Assembly: GCA_020637895.1 (NCBI GenBank) | Contig: JACKJP010000007.1 | Span: 1 to 64,000 of the forward strand | Direction of reading: 5' to 3' | Length of the DNA: 64,000 nt | From: Rhodobiaceae bacterium | GTDB taxonomy: Bacteria; Pseudomonadota; Alphaproteobacteria; Rhizobiales; Tepidamorphaceae | In this document: positions 51,895 to 58,757 of the stretch, in pieces | Layout: every line of letters starts with the position of its first letter | How positions within the stretch are numbered: the first letter of the stretch is position 1 | Made by a program: the position numbers and the translations under genes | Notes under the pieces: generated by a model | Databases searched by the model: none | Seen by the model: only the letters and a program-made list of their open reading frames with translations | Told to the model about the DNA's origin: nothing

Positions 51895-52671
51895 TCACCC
51901 GACCGAGATTCCACCATTGACACTCAAAGCCTGACCCGTGATCCGCCGCGCAGACGGCCCGGCCAGAAACAGCGCGGCCTCTGCCAGATCCGCTGCATCG
52001 GCCACACCGAGATGGGCAAGACCCGCGGCCTTCTCGAACATCTTGTTTGCGAACGGGTCACCCGCGATCAGTTCCGCCCCGGGCGTGCCGGCGATCAGCG
52101 ACGGCGTGAGCAGATTGATGCGAACGCCGTCGCGTTTGGCTTCGACGGCTGCAGCGCGTGAGAACATGACAATCGCCGCCATTGCGGCGCCGATCAGCGT
52201 TTCTCCCGGCGTTGCGAATTTCGCCGCGTCGGACGCAACATTGACGATCGCGCCCTGCCCCCGCGCGCGCATCATCGGCAGGACCGCATGCATCATGTGC
52301 AGGGGCGGCAGCATGATTTCCTCGATGCGCAGGCGCACATTTCCGATAGGAATCTTGTGGAGCAGACGGGGCGGCTCGCTTGGACCCGTGGTGCACATCA
52401 GCACTTCAATCGCGCCGAGCCGCTTCTCCGCCTCTTCGGCGGCCCGTACGGCATCATCGGTGTGCACGGCGTCGGCGCGGATGAACTGAACATCCGCCTC
52501 GGGCGCGCGTTCTCGGACCACGGCACATGCGTTCCGGCCGCGCTCCTCGTTGCGCCCGATCAACGCGACGCGGGCGCCCTGGGCGCAGAACCGAACCGCG
52601 CTCTCAAGGCCCACACCCGCCGTCCCGCCAAGGATGACGACACCCTGGCCGTCGAAGGTTTTGTCTCCCAT
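51895..52671 (-). CDS. SDR-family protein lacking the catalytic Tyr-Lys pair
   Basis: The 258-residue protein has a Rossmann fold with a GGTAGVG cofactor loop (15-21) and SDR-type C-terminus (ITGQALSVNGG). S147 is kept in VNVAS, but the YxxxK motif reads I160-GAA-M164. The usual NNAG is CTTG. It may be a noncatalytic or mechanistically divergent member. The ATG at 52671 has GGAGGG 4 bases upstream and follows the hydratase by 10 bases. Its role in the pathway is unknown. Confidence 0.85.
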   Translation of the reverse strand: MGDKTFDGQGVVILGGTAGVGLESAVRFCAQGARVALIGRNEERGRNACAVVRERAPEADVQFIRADAVHTDDAVRAAEEAEKRLGAIEVLMCTTGPSEPPRLLHKIPIGNVRLRIEEIMLPPLHMMHAVLPMMRARGQGAIVNVASDAAKFATPGETLIGAAMAAIVMFSRAAAVEAKRDGVRINLLTPSLIAGTPGAELIAGDPFANKMFEKAAGLAHLGVADAADLAEAALFLAGPSARRITGQALSVNGGISVG

Positions 52672-52681
52672 CGTCCCTCCT

Positions 52682-53494
52682 TCACAGAGAAGACGCGGTC
52701 GCGCCGGCGCGGCCCTTGTCCGTCTTTTCGAAGAACTGCTGGGAACGTCTAGGGATTTCGGGATTGCCGCCACACAGGGCATAGCCGAACAGGCATTCCA
52801 CCTTGAGCTGCTCATCGAGCGTGCGCCCGACAACCTCGAAAATCGTTTCCTTGGCCGATTCAACGGCGCGGCGATCATTGCGAAGGATCTTCTTCGCCAT
52901 GTCTTCCGCCGCCGCCATGAGTTCGTCATGCGGGACGACCTTGCTGACCATGTTGGCGGCGAGCGCGCGCTGTGCGCCGATCGGTTCGCCGGTCAGTTCC
53001 ATTTCCAGCGCAATGCCGACACCGCAGGTGTTGACCAGCCGCACGATGCCGCCATCGGCCGGATGCATGCCGCGCCGAAGCTCGAAGGAGCCGAACTGGG
53101 CACGCTCCGATGCAATGCGGATGTCGCAGGCCATGGCCAGTTCCAGCCCGCCGCCGAGCACCCAGCCGTTGCAGGCTGCAATGATCGGTTTGTAGATTCG
53201 GTGCAGGCCGCGGGTGATGCCGCCGGCAAAACCCAACGGCAGCATGTCGCGAGCAAGACTCGGACCGGCTTCCGCCCACTCCGGCACATGGGTCTTCAGG
53301 TCGGCACCCGCGCAGAACGCATCCCCACTACCCGTCAGGATTGCGAGCCTGATTGCATCGTCGTCGCGGAAATCGGTCCAGATCTCATGCAGGCGCCGCT
53401 GCACATCGAGATCGATGGCGTTCTTTACCTCGGGCCGGTTGAGGGTGATGTAGGCGATCTCGCCCTTCTTCTCGTACAGAACCTTGTCGATCAT
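52682..53494 (-). CDS. enoyl-CoA hydratase/isomerase family protein
   Basis: The 270-residue crotonase-fold protein has the CoA/oxyanion segments FCAGADLK and NGWVLGGGLELAMACD. Both catalytic glutamates of true hydratases are present, in GGGLELAM and GSFELRRG. It should hydrate a 2-enoyl-CoA made by the dehydrogenase. The ATG at 53494 (MIDKVLYEKKGEIAYITL) has AGAGG upstream; longer in-frame sequence overlaps the neighbouring reductase gene and is not coding. It lies 32 bases after the reductase and 10 before the SDR. Confidence 0.92.
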   Translation of the reverse strand: MIDKVLYEKKGEIAYITLNRPEVKNAIDLDVQRRLHEIWTDFRDDDAIRLAILTGSGDAFCAGADLKTHVPEWAEAGPSLARDMLPLGFAGGITRGLHRIYKPIIAACNGWVLGGGLELAMACDIRIASERAQFGSFELRRGMHPADGGIVRLVNTCGVGIALEMELTGEPIGAQRALAANMVSKVVPHDELMAAAEDMAKKILRNDRRAVESAKETIFEVVGRTLDEQLKVECLFGYALCGGNPEIPRRSQQFFEKTDKGRAGATASSL

Positions 53495-53526
53495 TTTATG
53501 CCTCTGTGCTTGGCGTTGAGCGAAAA

Positions 53527-54402
53527 TCAGTCGATCGCGGCGAGGATCGCGGGTGCGTTCGACCGATGAAATCCGTTGAATGGCTTGCTGGCGTCGGTGC
53601 GTTCGATCCGGCCCCAAATCGGCCTGGAATTGGGAGCTCCCCCGTCGACCCGGATGCAGGTACCAGTGATGAAAGCGGCGGCTTGCGAGAGCAGGAAAAC
53701 AATCGCGGCAGAGACTTCCGCTTCGGTCCCGAACCGGTTCATCGGGATTTCCCGCGCCACCTGCTGCTGGATGAATTCGGTATCCTTCGCGTCGTAGGTA
53801 TCCAGACCGCTCGACGCGATCGCACCCGGCGCGATCGTGTTCACACGAACGCCGGCGGGCGCCCATTCGCTCGCAGCGCTTTCCGACAGGGTCAGCATGC
53901 CGCCGCGCGAAGCGCCGGAATGGGCGAAATTGGGCCAACCGTTCGAAATGTCGGCGATCATGTTCACGATGGCCCCGCCATGGCCCTTCATCCAGCGTGT
54001 GTAGACCTCACGCATGACGATGAATCCGCCCGTGAGATTGGTCCGCACAACGGCCTCAAATCCCTTGGTGGAAATCGTCTCGAGCGCCGCGCGATATTGC
54101 CCGCCCGCATTGTTGAACAGCCCATCGATGCGGCCCGTCGCCGCGATCACGCCATCGATCATCGCGCCGACAGCCACCTCGTCGCGGATGTCGGCGACGA
54201 ACGTCAGCGCCCTGCCCCCGTCCTCCTCAATCTCGGCGCGGACAGCCTCGATCTTTTCTGCCTTGCGACCGACGAGGGCGACGGTTGCGCCGAGACGAGC
54301 CAGCTCATGGGCCGTGCAGCGGCCGATACCGCTGCCGCCCCCTGTGACAATGACGGTCTGGCCGTCGAACAACCCATCGGCAAAAGCTGTGTGGTACTTC
54401 AA
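53527..54402 (-). CDS. PECR-like enoyl-CoA reductase of the SDR family
   Basis: This 291-residue SDR has the TGGGSGIG cofactor loop (20-27) and NNAGG (98-102). Its active-site stretch reads NFAHSGASRGGM, where the canonical YxxxK positions are Ser162 and Arg166. The HSGA-S/A-R-G/A-G pattern matches, as I recall, peroxisomal trans-2-enoyl-CoA reductases and the related dienoyl-CoA reductases. NADPH preference is suggested by GRKAEK after the second strand. Its ATG-side overlaps the dehydrogenase stop (ATGA). A C-terminal tail of ~25 residues is unusual. Confidence 0.85.
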   Translation of the reverse strand: MKYHTAFADGLFDGQTVIVTGGGSGIGRCTAHELARLGATVALVGRKAEKIEAVRAEIEEDGGRALTFVADIRDEVAVGAMIDGVIAATGRIDGLFNNAGGQYRAALETISTKGFEAVVRTNLTGGFIVMREVYTRWMKGHGGAIVNMIADISNGWPNFAHSGASRGGMLTLSESAASEWAPAGVRVNTIAPGAIASSGLDTYDAKDTEFIQQQVAREIPMNRFGTEAEVSAAIVFLLSQAAAFITGTCIRVDGGAPNSRPIWGRIERTDASKPFNGFHRSNAPAILAAID

Positions 54403-55553
54403 TAGTGCCTCCTGTCAGGAATGGCCGCACGCCCCGTGCGGGCGCGCGAAACGATCATCTTCATGATGCCGGCGGTGCCGTCGCCGATTTCCAGGCCCAT
54501 CACGTCGCGAAGCCGCTGCTGGTGCGGCAGGGCCGTCGACCAGCCGTAATGGCCAAAGGTGAGCAGGCACTGGTGGATGACGTCGAAGGCGGTCTTTGGC
54601 CCGAACCACTTGACCATCGCGGCCTCGACCGTGTGAGGCGCACCGGCATCGCGCAGCGCAAGGGCGTGCAGCGAAAGCTGCCGCCCGGCGGCGAGCAGCG
54701 TTTCGCCCTCGACCAGGGGAAACGTCACACCCTGAAATCTCGAAATGGGCACCCCGAAAGCTTCACGTTCGCGCGTGTATGCCCACGCCTCGTCGACGGA
54801 CGCCTGAGCGGCGCCAATGCATTGCAGCGCAATCAGCGCCCGACTGTAATCGAAACCCCCAAGGACCTTCGAAAATGCAGCCCCTTCATCGCCGAGCCGA
54901 TGATCGGCGGGCACCCGAACGTCATCGAAAAAGACAGGCCCCCGGCCCGTGGCATGCCCGCCAATATCTGAGAACCTGCTCTTTCTGATCCCCGGCAGGT
55001 CGGCGGGAACAATGAAGGCGGTGATCCCTGACCCGGCCCCGCCGGCGACGCGTGCAAACACGATGAAGGCGCCAGCGGTATCTGAGAACGTAACGGAGTT
55101 CTTCTCCCCGTTCAGGACATAGGAATTGCCATCCCGGCGGGCCGACAGCTTCAACGCCCCGGCGTCCGAACCGGCACCCGGCTCGGTCAGCGCGAGTGCG
55201 AGCAAGGTTTCGCCGCGACACACGCGCGGCAACCATTCCTGACAGATTTCCCGGTGCGCATGACGCTCAAGCAGCGCGCCGCACAGAGACTGCGTGACGC
55301 AAAGCGATCCGATATTGAAATCACCATAGGAAAGGGCCTCGATCACAAGACCGGTCGTCACCGCTGGCGCGCCCATACCTCCATATGATTCGGAGACATC
55401 CATACCGATGAAACCCAGTGCGCCAAGGTCCTGTAACAGCCCGCTCTCCAGCCGCGCCTCCCGTTCGCGCTGCTGGTAGTGGGGCAGCAACCGTTCGGTT
55501 GCGAACCGCCGCGATGCGTCGCGCAATGCGTGCTGCTCTTCCGACAGGATCAC
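54399..55553 (-). CDS. acyl-CoA dehydrogenase with Asp at the catalytic-base position
   Basis: The 384-residue flavoprotein has the FAD/substrate motif TEPGAGSDAG (123-132), REREAFGVPISRFQG (about 261-275) and the C-terminal motif region RLRDVMGLEIGDGTAGIMK. The usual catalytic Glu of the YEGT motif is replaced by D358 in GDGT. Translation starts at a GTG with GGAGGGG just upstream. It is the first gene of the operon and passes electrons to ETF, which is not in the window. Asp-type bases occur, as I recall, in cyclohexanecarboxyl-CoA dehydrogenases, so an alicyclic acid is one possibility. Confidence 0.9.
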   Translation of the reverse strand: MILSEEQHALRDASRRFATERLLPHYQQREREARLESGLLQDLGALGFIGMDVSESYGGMGAPAVTTGLVIEALSYGDFNIGSLCVTQSLCGALLERHAHREICQEWLPRVCRGETLLALALTEPGAGSDAGALKLSARRDGNSYVLNGEKNSVTFSDTAGAFIVFARVAGGAGSGITAFIVPADLPGIRKSRFSDIGGHATGRGPVFFDDVRVPADHRLGDEGAAFSKVLGGFDYSRALIALQCIGAAQASVDEAWAYTREREAFGVPISRFQGVTFPLVEGETLLAAGRQLSLHALALRDAGAPHTVEAAMVKWFGPKTAFDVIHQCLLTFGHYGWSTALPHQQRLRDVMGLEIGDGTAGIMKMIVSRARTGRAAIPDRRHY

Positions 55554-55582
55554 CCGCCCCTCCCGTATGCCTGATGTGGCAT
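55550..55582 (-). CDS. possible upstream micro-ORF coupled to the dehydrogenase
   Basis: A 10-codon frame opens MPHQAYGRGG at 55582, with GAGAGGG directly upstream, and its TGA overlaps the dehydrogenase GTG (GTGA). It could couple or restrain translation of the operon, or arise by chance. Confidence 0.25.
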   Translation of the reverse strand: MPHQAYGRGG

Positions 55583-55937
55583 CCCTCTCAAATTCTTATT
55601 TAGTTTAGTTTTAAACTATCTTTGAATTTGAAACAAGAGTGACGCGCTCGCCGACTTTCGAAAACGCTGTCTCCTTTCCCAGTGGACGAAAATTATCTCA
55701 TGACTTCCAGTCCTTAGCTTCTTCTGTTGACAAAATGAATCTCCTCACAGAATGCCGATATCCAGACCACAAAAAAATTGGACGCCCAAAAATTACCGTG
55801 CGGCCGGTGGGAATTCTTGCGCCGCAACGTTGGTTGAAGGCGGAATCGGACTCCGATGTTCAGAATCCTCACGTCGGTGCTTGATTTGTCAGCATCAACC
55901 CGGCTATTGCGGTGGCGCGCCGAAATTCGCGCACGCC
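55583..55937. promoter_or_regulatory. upstream region of the catabolic operon and tRNA-Ser
   Basis: The 384-base gap between the dehydrogenase and tRNA-Ser is AT-richer than its surroundings. The dyad TAGTTT-t-AAACTA (55606-55618), within a longer TTTAGTTTAGTTTTAAACTA tract, is 53-65 bases before the GTG and is a good candidate operator or promoter core. A CATCAG half-site lies in the leader (55570-55575). Open frames here show no coding character. No att-like repeat of the tRNA end was seen. Confidence 0.45.
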
Positions 55938-56030
55938 GGAGACGTGGCCGAGTGGCTGAAGGCGGCGGTTTGCTAAACCGTTAGGCGGGGTAAACCCGTC
56001 TCGGGGGTTCGAATCCCCCCGTCTCCGCCA
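55938..56030 (+). tRNA. tRNA-Ser (anticodon GCT)
   Basis: The acceptor stem GGAGACG pairs with CGTCTCC, the anticodon stem CGGTT/AACCG encloses the loop with GCT, and a long variable arm (TTAGGCGGGGTAAACCCGTC region) marks a class II tRNA. The T arm GGGGGTTCGAATCCCCC is perfect and CCA is encoded. Confidence 0.95.
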
Positions 56031-56218
56031 TTGATTCCGTCGATGCCATTTCGCCCGGCTCAACACATTCGCGAAAGCAGATGAGCGGGCCGCAGTTGCG
56101 GCCTCTGGCACGGGATGGATGGTCGTCACAAACTTGTGGCGTGTTGGGTCAGGCTTTTCTGAATATGCGGCAGCGAGGGCATCGACTGCCCTCCCCGACA
56201 TGCTGCCGCTTTAAAAGC

Positions 56219-56488
56219 TCAGTGAACCGTCAGCCACTCGCGCGCCGCGCGCTGAGCACTCGCGATTTCCGCCGGAGACATTTCAGCAGCGACTTCCTGC
56301 CGATAGCGCGCCGCATCGCGATAGCCTTTCAGGGCCGCAATATTGAACCATTTATGCGCGCTGATGAGATCGGGAGTTTCTTCGATTCCGAGCGAACACA
56401 TCATGCCGAGGCGGAAAAACGCTTCGCCTGCATCCAGACGACCTTCGATCGCCGCGCTTTCCATCGATTGCATATCGAAATGAGCCAT
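56219..56488 (-). CDS. small Sel1-repeat-like protein
   Basis: The 89-residue protein contains one to two SEL1/TPR-like units: GEAFFRLGMMCSLGIEETPDLISAHKWFNIAALKGYRDAARYRQEV matches the A-x2-L-G-x-Y...A-x-K-W-F-x-x-A-A pattern. GGAGGG lies 6 bases before the ATG at 56488 (MAHFDMQSMESA). Such short proteins are common in Hyphomicrobiales; partner and function are unknown. It is cytoplasmic, with no signal peptide. Confidence 0.8.
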   Translation of the reverse strand: MAHFDMQSMESAAIEGRLDAGEAFFRLGMMCSLGIEETPDLISAHKWFNIAALKGYRDAARYRQEVAAEMSPAEIASAQRAAREWLTVH

Positions 56489-56662
56489 TTCAAAACCCTC
56501 CATATCGCGGCTTTGCCGCCTGACGCCTCCCACAGCGTCGATAGGCAAATGATCGCGCTCTCGCTTGAACGCCGGGTTAAGCGTTTGGGTTACGCAAAAA
56601 CGAACAAAATTTGAATCAAACCTGAATCGCCTTTGCAGCAGCTTTCGAAAACCCTCGCTTTT

Positions 56663-56919
56663 TCAGTGCTTTGCGGCGCCTCTTGGGCTAAGTTCCGGGC
56701 GCGGCGAGAAACGATCCGGTAACCATCCGGCGCGATGGCGCTGAGTAAAGAGATGCCATTTCGAGGGGTCGAACGCCGGGTTTCGCCGCGGCAGCGGCAA
56801 CGTTCCAAGCTCCTGGATCGGCCAACCGTTGCACGATGGCAACACCGCTCGTCAAACGGATCTTTCGGTTGAACCCATTCCGGGGCCTCGCAGTTGAGGG
56901 GGCAGGCAACACCAAACAT
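56663..56919 (-). pseudogene. possible small gene interrupted by a one-base frameshift
   Basis: From the ATG at 56919 a frame reads MFGVACPLNCEAPEWV and on to PKDPFDER; a different frame then continues from about 56845 with VLPSCNGWPIQELGT and ends RGAAKH. Joining them needs one extra base near GACGAGCG and yields about 87 residues with protein-like content (several Trp, Pro and paired Cys). Each part alone looks like a fragment. It may be a decayed gene, a sequencing error or chance. I do not recognise the family. The rest of the 460-base gap holds nothing else clear. Confidence 0.3.
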
Positions 56920-56948
56920 CTGTCACCGATATCAAGGACTGAATTCCC

Positions 56949-57701
56949 ATGAAGAAGCTGCTGCTCACCACCTCTGCAATCATGCTGCTCGCCGCTCCGG
57001 CCATCGCAGCGGACATGCCGCGCCCCGCACCGGCGCCCGCACCGATGGAAAGCTACTCAACGCCCGCGCCGACCGTCTGGCAGGGCTTTTATGCGGGCCT
57101 CAATGCCGGCGGCGTCTTCGTCACCGACGGATATGCAACCGACATCAACGGCTACAATACCGCCGGCGAAACCGTAGCGCTTGGCGATAGCAACGGCTTC
57201 ATCGGCGGTGCCCAGATTGGCTACAACTGGCAGGGCGCGGGCAATCTTGTCTGGGGCATCGAGGGCGACATCCAGTATCTCGACTACTCGGCGGCGGGCG
57301 TCAGCCCGACCATTGGCGACACCTTTTATGCAGCCGACGCCGATATGCTCGCAACGTTGCGGGCGCGTCTTGGCGTGGCAACGGGCTTTGGCCTGATCTA
57401 CGCGACAGGCGGCCTGGCATATTCAGATCTAGAGTATTCAGTCACTGACACGTCCACGGCGGCGCCTGGCACCGGTACGATTTCGGCCAGCGCCAAGCCC
57501 GACTGGGGCTGGACGGTCGGCGGCGGCGCCGAGTTCATGCTGAACAACAACTGGTCGGTGAAGGCCGAGTATCTCTACGTTCACTTCGATGGAGAAACGG
57601 CGACCGGCGTTTCTGGCGGCACGCCCTTCAACTTCGCCTTCGACGACACCGAAATGCATATCGCGCGCGTCGGCCTGAACTATAAGTTCGGTAGCATGTA
57701 A
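56949..57701 (+). CDS. outer membrane beta-barrel porin (Omp25/RopB-like)
   Basis: The 250-residue precursor has a signal peptide (MKKLLLTTSAIMLLAAPAIA, cut after AIA or nearby), a Pro/Ala-rich linker, and an eight-stranded barrel starting WQGFYAGLNAGG. Alternating patterns such as FIGGAQIGYNWQ, LVWGIEGDIQYLDY, LLATLRARLGVATGFGLIYATGGLAY and the ending VGLNYKFGSM are typical of the Omp25/RopB group of Hyphomicrobiales. AAGGA lies about 10 bases before the ATG. It is a monocistronic gene with a strong terminator. Confidence 0.92.
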   Translation: MKKLLLTTSAIMLLAAPAIAADMPRPAPAPAPMESYSTPAPTVWQGFYAGLNAGGVFVTDGYATDINGYNTAGETVALGDSNGFIGGAQIGYNWQGAGNLVWGIEGDIQYLDYSAAGVSPTIGDTFYAADADMLATLRARLGVATGFGLIYATGGLAYSDLEYSVTDTSTAAPGTGTISASAKPDWGWTVGGGAEFMLNNNWSVKAEYLYVHFDGETATGVSGGTPFNFAFDDTEMHIARVGLNYKFGSM

Positions 57702-57724
57702 GCTGACCAGATACCCAATCGATC

Positions 57725-57752
57725 AAGGCGCGCCCGGTGGGCGCGCCTTTTT
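57725..57752 (+). terminator. terminator of the porin gene
   Basis: AAGGCGCGCC-N5-GGCGCGCCTT followed by TTTC lies 23 bases after the stop, a classic Rho-independent terminator. Confidence 0.9.
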
Positions 57753-57836
57753 CTTTATGCGCCGGGACAATTGCATCGCCGCGCGGGGTCGCCTTTAATC
57801 TCCAGAGCCCCCGTATCTTCAGAAGTGGCGACACAC

Positions 57837-58292
57837 ATGCCCAGATGGGCGAAGATCCTTCTTATCCTACTCCTCGTGTTCGCGGGCATTGGCGCGGGCG
57901 GCACGCTCCTGTCTTCAGTATTTTCTGGCGCGCGGGCCGAGCTCGATGCCGCCGTCGAACCAATGGTCCGGGATATGGCCGACCACAGGTGGAACCAATC
58001 CACCATGCTGAGATATGCAAGCCCGGGCCTGAAGGTTCATGTCGAAGACAAGGGGATCAGTTTCGATCCCTATCCGCTCATCGCTCTTGGTCATGTCACC
58101 GAATATGTCGGTGTGCAGCAATTCGAGAAGAGCTCAGACAGTGCAAAGCTGGTTGCACTGGTGAAGTTCGAGTTCGGCGATGCAAGGCTGGACCTCGTCA
58201 TGTCCAGGCACAAGGGCGAGTGGCTTCTGGACAATTTCAATATCCGCTATAATCGCGCAGAGCCCGAAGGGGGAGCTGGGCGCAATGTCTGA
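57837..58292 (+). CDS. membrane-anchored or secreted protein of unknown function
   Basis: The 151-residue protein has an N-terminal hydrophobic segment (about 6-27, ILLILLLVFAGIGAGGTLL) and a soluble part that looks like a small alpha/beta domain (VEPMVRDMADHRWNQSTMLRYASPGLKV ... VKFEFGDARLDLVMSRHKGEWLLDNFNI). The pattern resembles small NTF2-like or DUF domains that end in W-x-L/I-x-x-F; I cannot be specific. The ribosome binding site is weak, and a GTG three codons upstream is an alternative. It overlaps the RDD gene by 8 bases, so the two work in one operon. Confidence 0.65.
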   Translation: MPRWAKILLILLLVFAGIGAGGTLLSSVFSGARAELDAAVEPMVRDMADHRWNQSTMLRYASPGLKVHVEDKGISFDPYPLIALGHVTEYVGVQQFEKSSDSAKLVALVKFEFGDARLDLVMSRHKGEWLLDNFNIRYNRAEPEGGAGRNV

Positions 58293-58752
58293 GGAAATTG
58301 CAAAACCGAACGTCGCGACCGTCGGCCTGCGCATCGCCGGAGGTCTGGTGGATTTCGTCTTCGCCCTGGCGATATTCTTCCTGTTCTCAATGGCGTTCGG
58401 CACGGTATCGCAGACTGAAACCGCCAGCTTCAATGTCAACCTGACCGGCTGGCCCTTCATGGCCTACGCCCTGGTGATGCTGTTCATCTATTCCTGGATG
58501 GAATTCCGCTATGGCAAGACACCCGGCAAGTTCGCCGTGCGCACGCATGTCGTCAGGGAGTCGGGTGGACCCATCACATTCAATCAGGCGCTGGCACGCA
58601 ATGCGCTCAGGGTCATCGACGGATTGCTGATCTATCTGGTCGGCCTGATCATCATACTGGCAACGAGGGAGCGCCAACGTTTCGGCGACATCGTCGCGCA
58701 TACGCTGGTCGTATCGGACCCCGTCGCGCCGGTCACCGCCACCGTGGACTGA
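58285..58752 (+). CDS. RDD-family membrane protein
   Basis: The 155-residue protein has the RDD pattern: VGLRIAGGLVDFVFALAIFF (helix 1 with the R and D), a second helix in WPFMAYALVMLFIYSWMEFR, GKTPGKFAVRTHVV, then QALARNALRVIDGLLIYLVGLIIIL and RQRFGDIVAHTLVV. RDD proteins have been linked to ion or small-molecule transport, but most are uncharacterised. It is translated in overlap with the preceding gene and faces gatB. Confidence 0.88.
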   Translation: MSEEIAKPNVATVGLRIAGGLVDFVFALAIFFLFSMAFGTVSQTETASFNVNLTGWPFMAYALVMLFIYSWMEFRYGKTPGKFAVRTHVVRESGGPITFNQALARNALRVIDGLLIYLVGLIIILATRERQRFGDIVAHTLVVSDPVAPVTATVD

Positions 58753-58757
58753 CAGCC

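Noticed and set aside
52682..53938. A 418-residue version of the enoyl-CoA hydratase.
   Set aside because: The extra N-terminal sequence lies inside the reductase gene and is Arg-rich shadow sequence; the proper start at 53494 has a ribosome binding site.
55639..55884. An 81-codon plus-strand frame in the gap before tRNA-Ser.
   Set aside because: No ribosome binding site and composition unlike neighbouring genes; no motif recognised.
49432..56030. A genomic island inserted at tRNA-Ser.
   Set aside because: The catabolic operon lies on the 5' side of the tRNA, no integrase is present, and no repeat of the tRNA 3' end was found.
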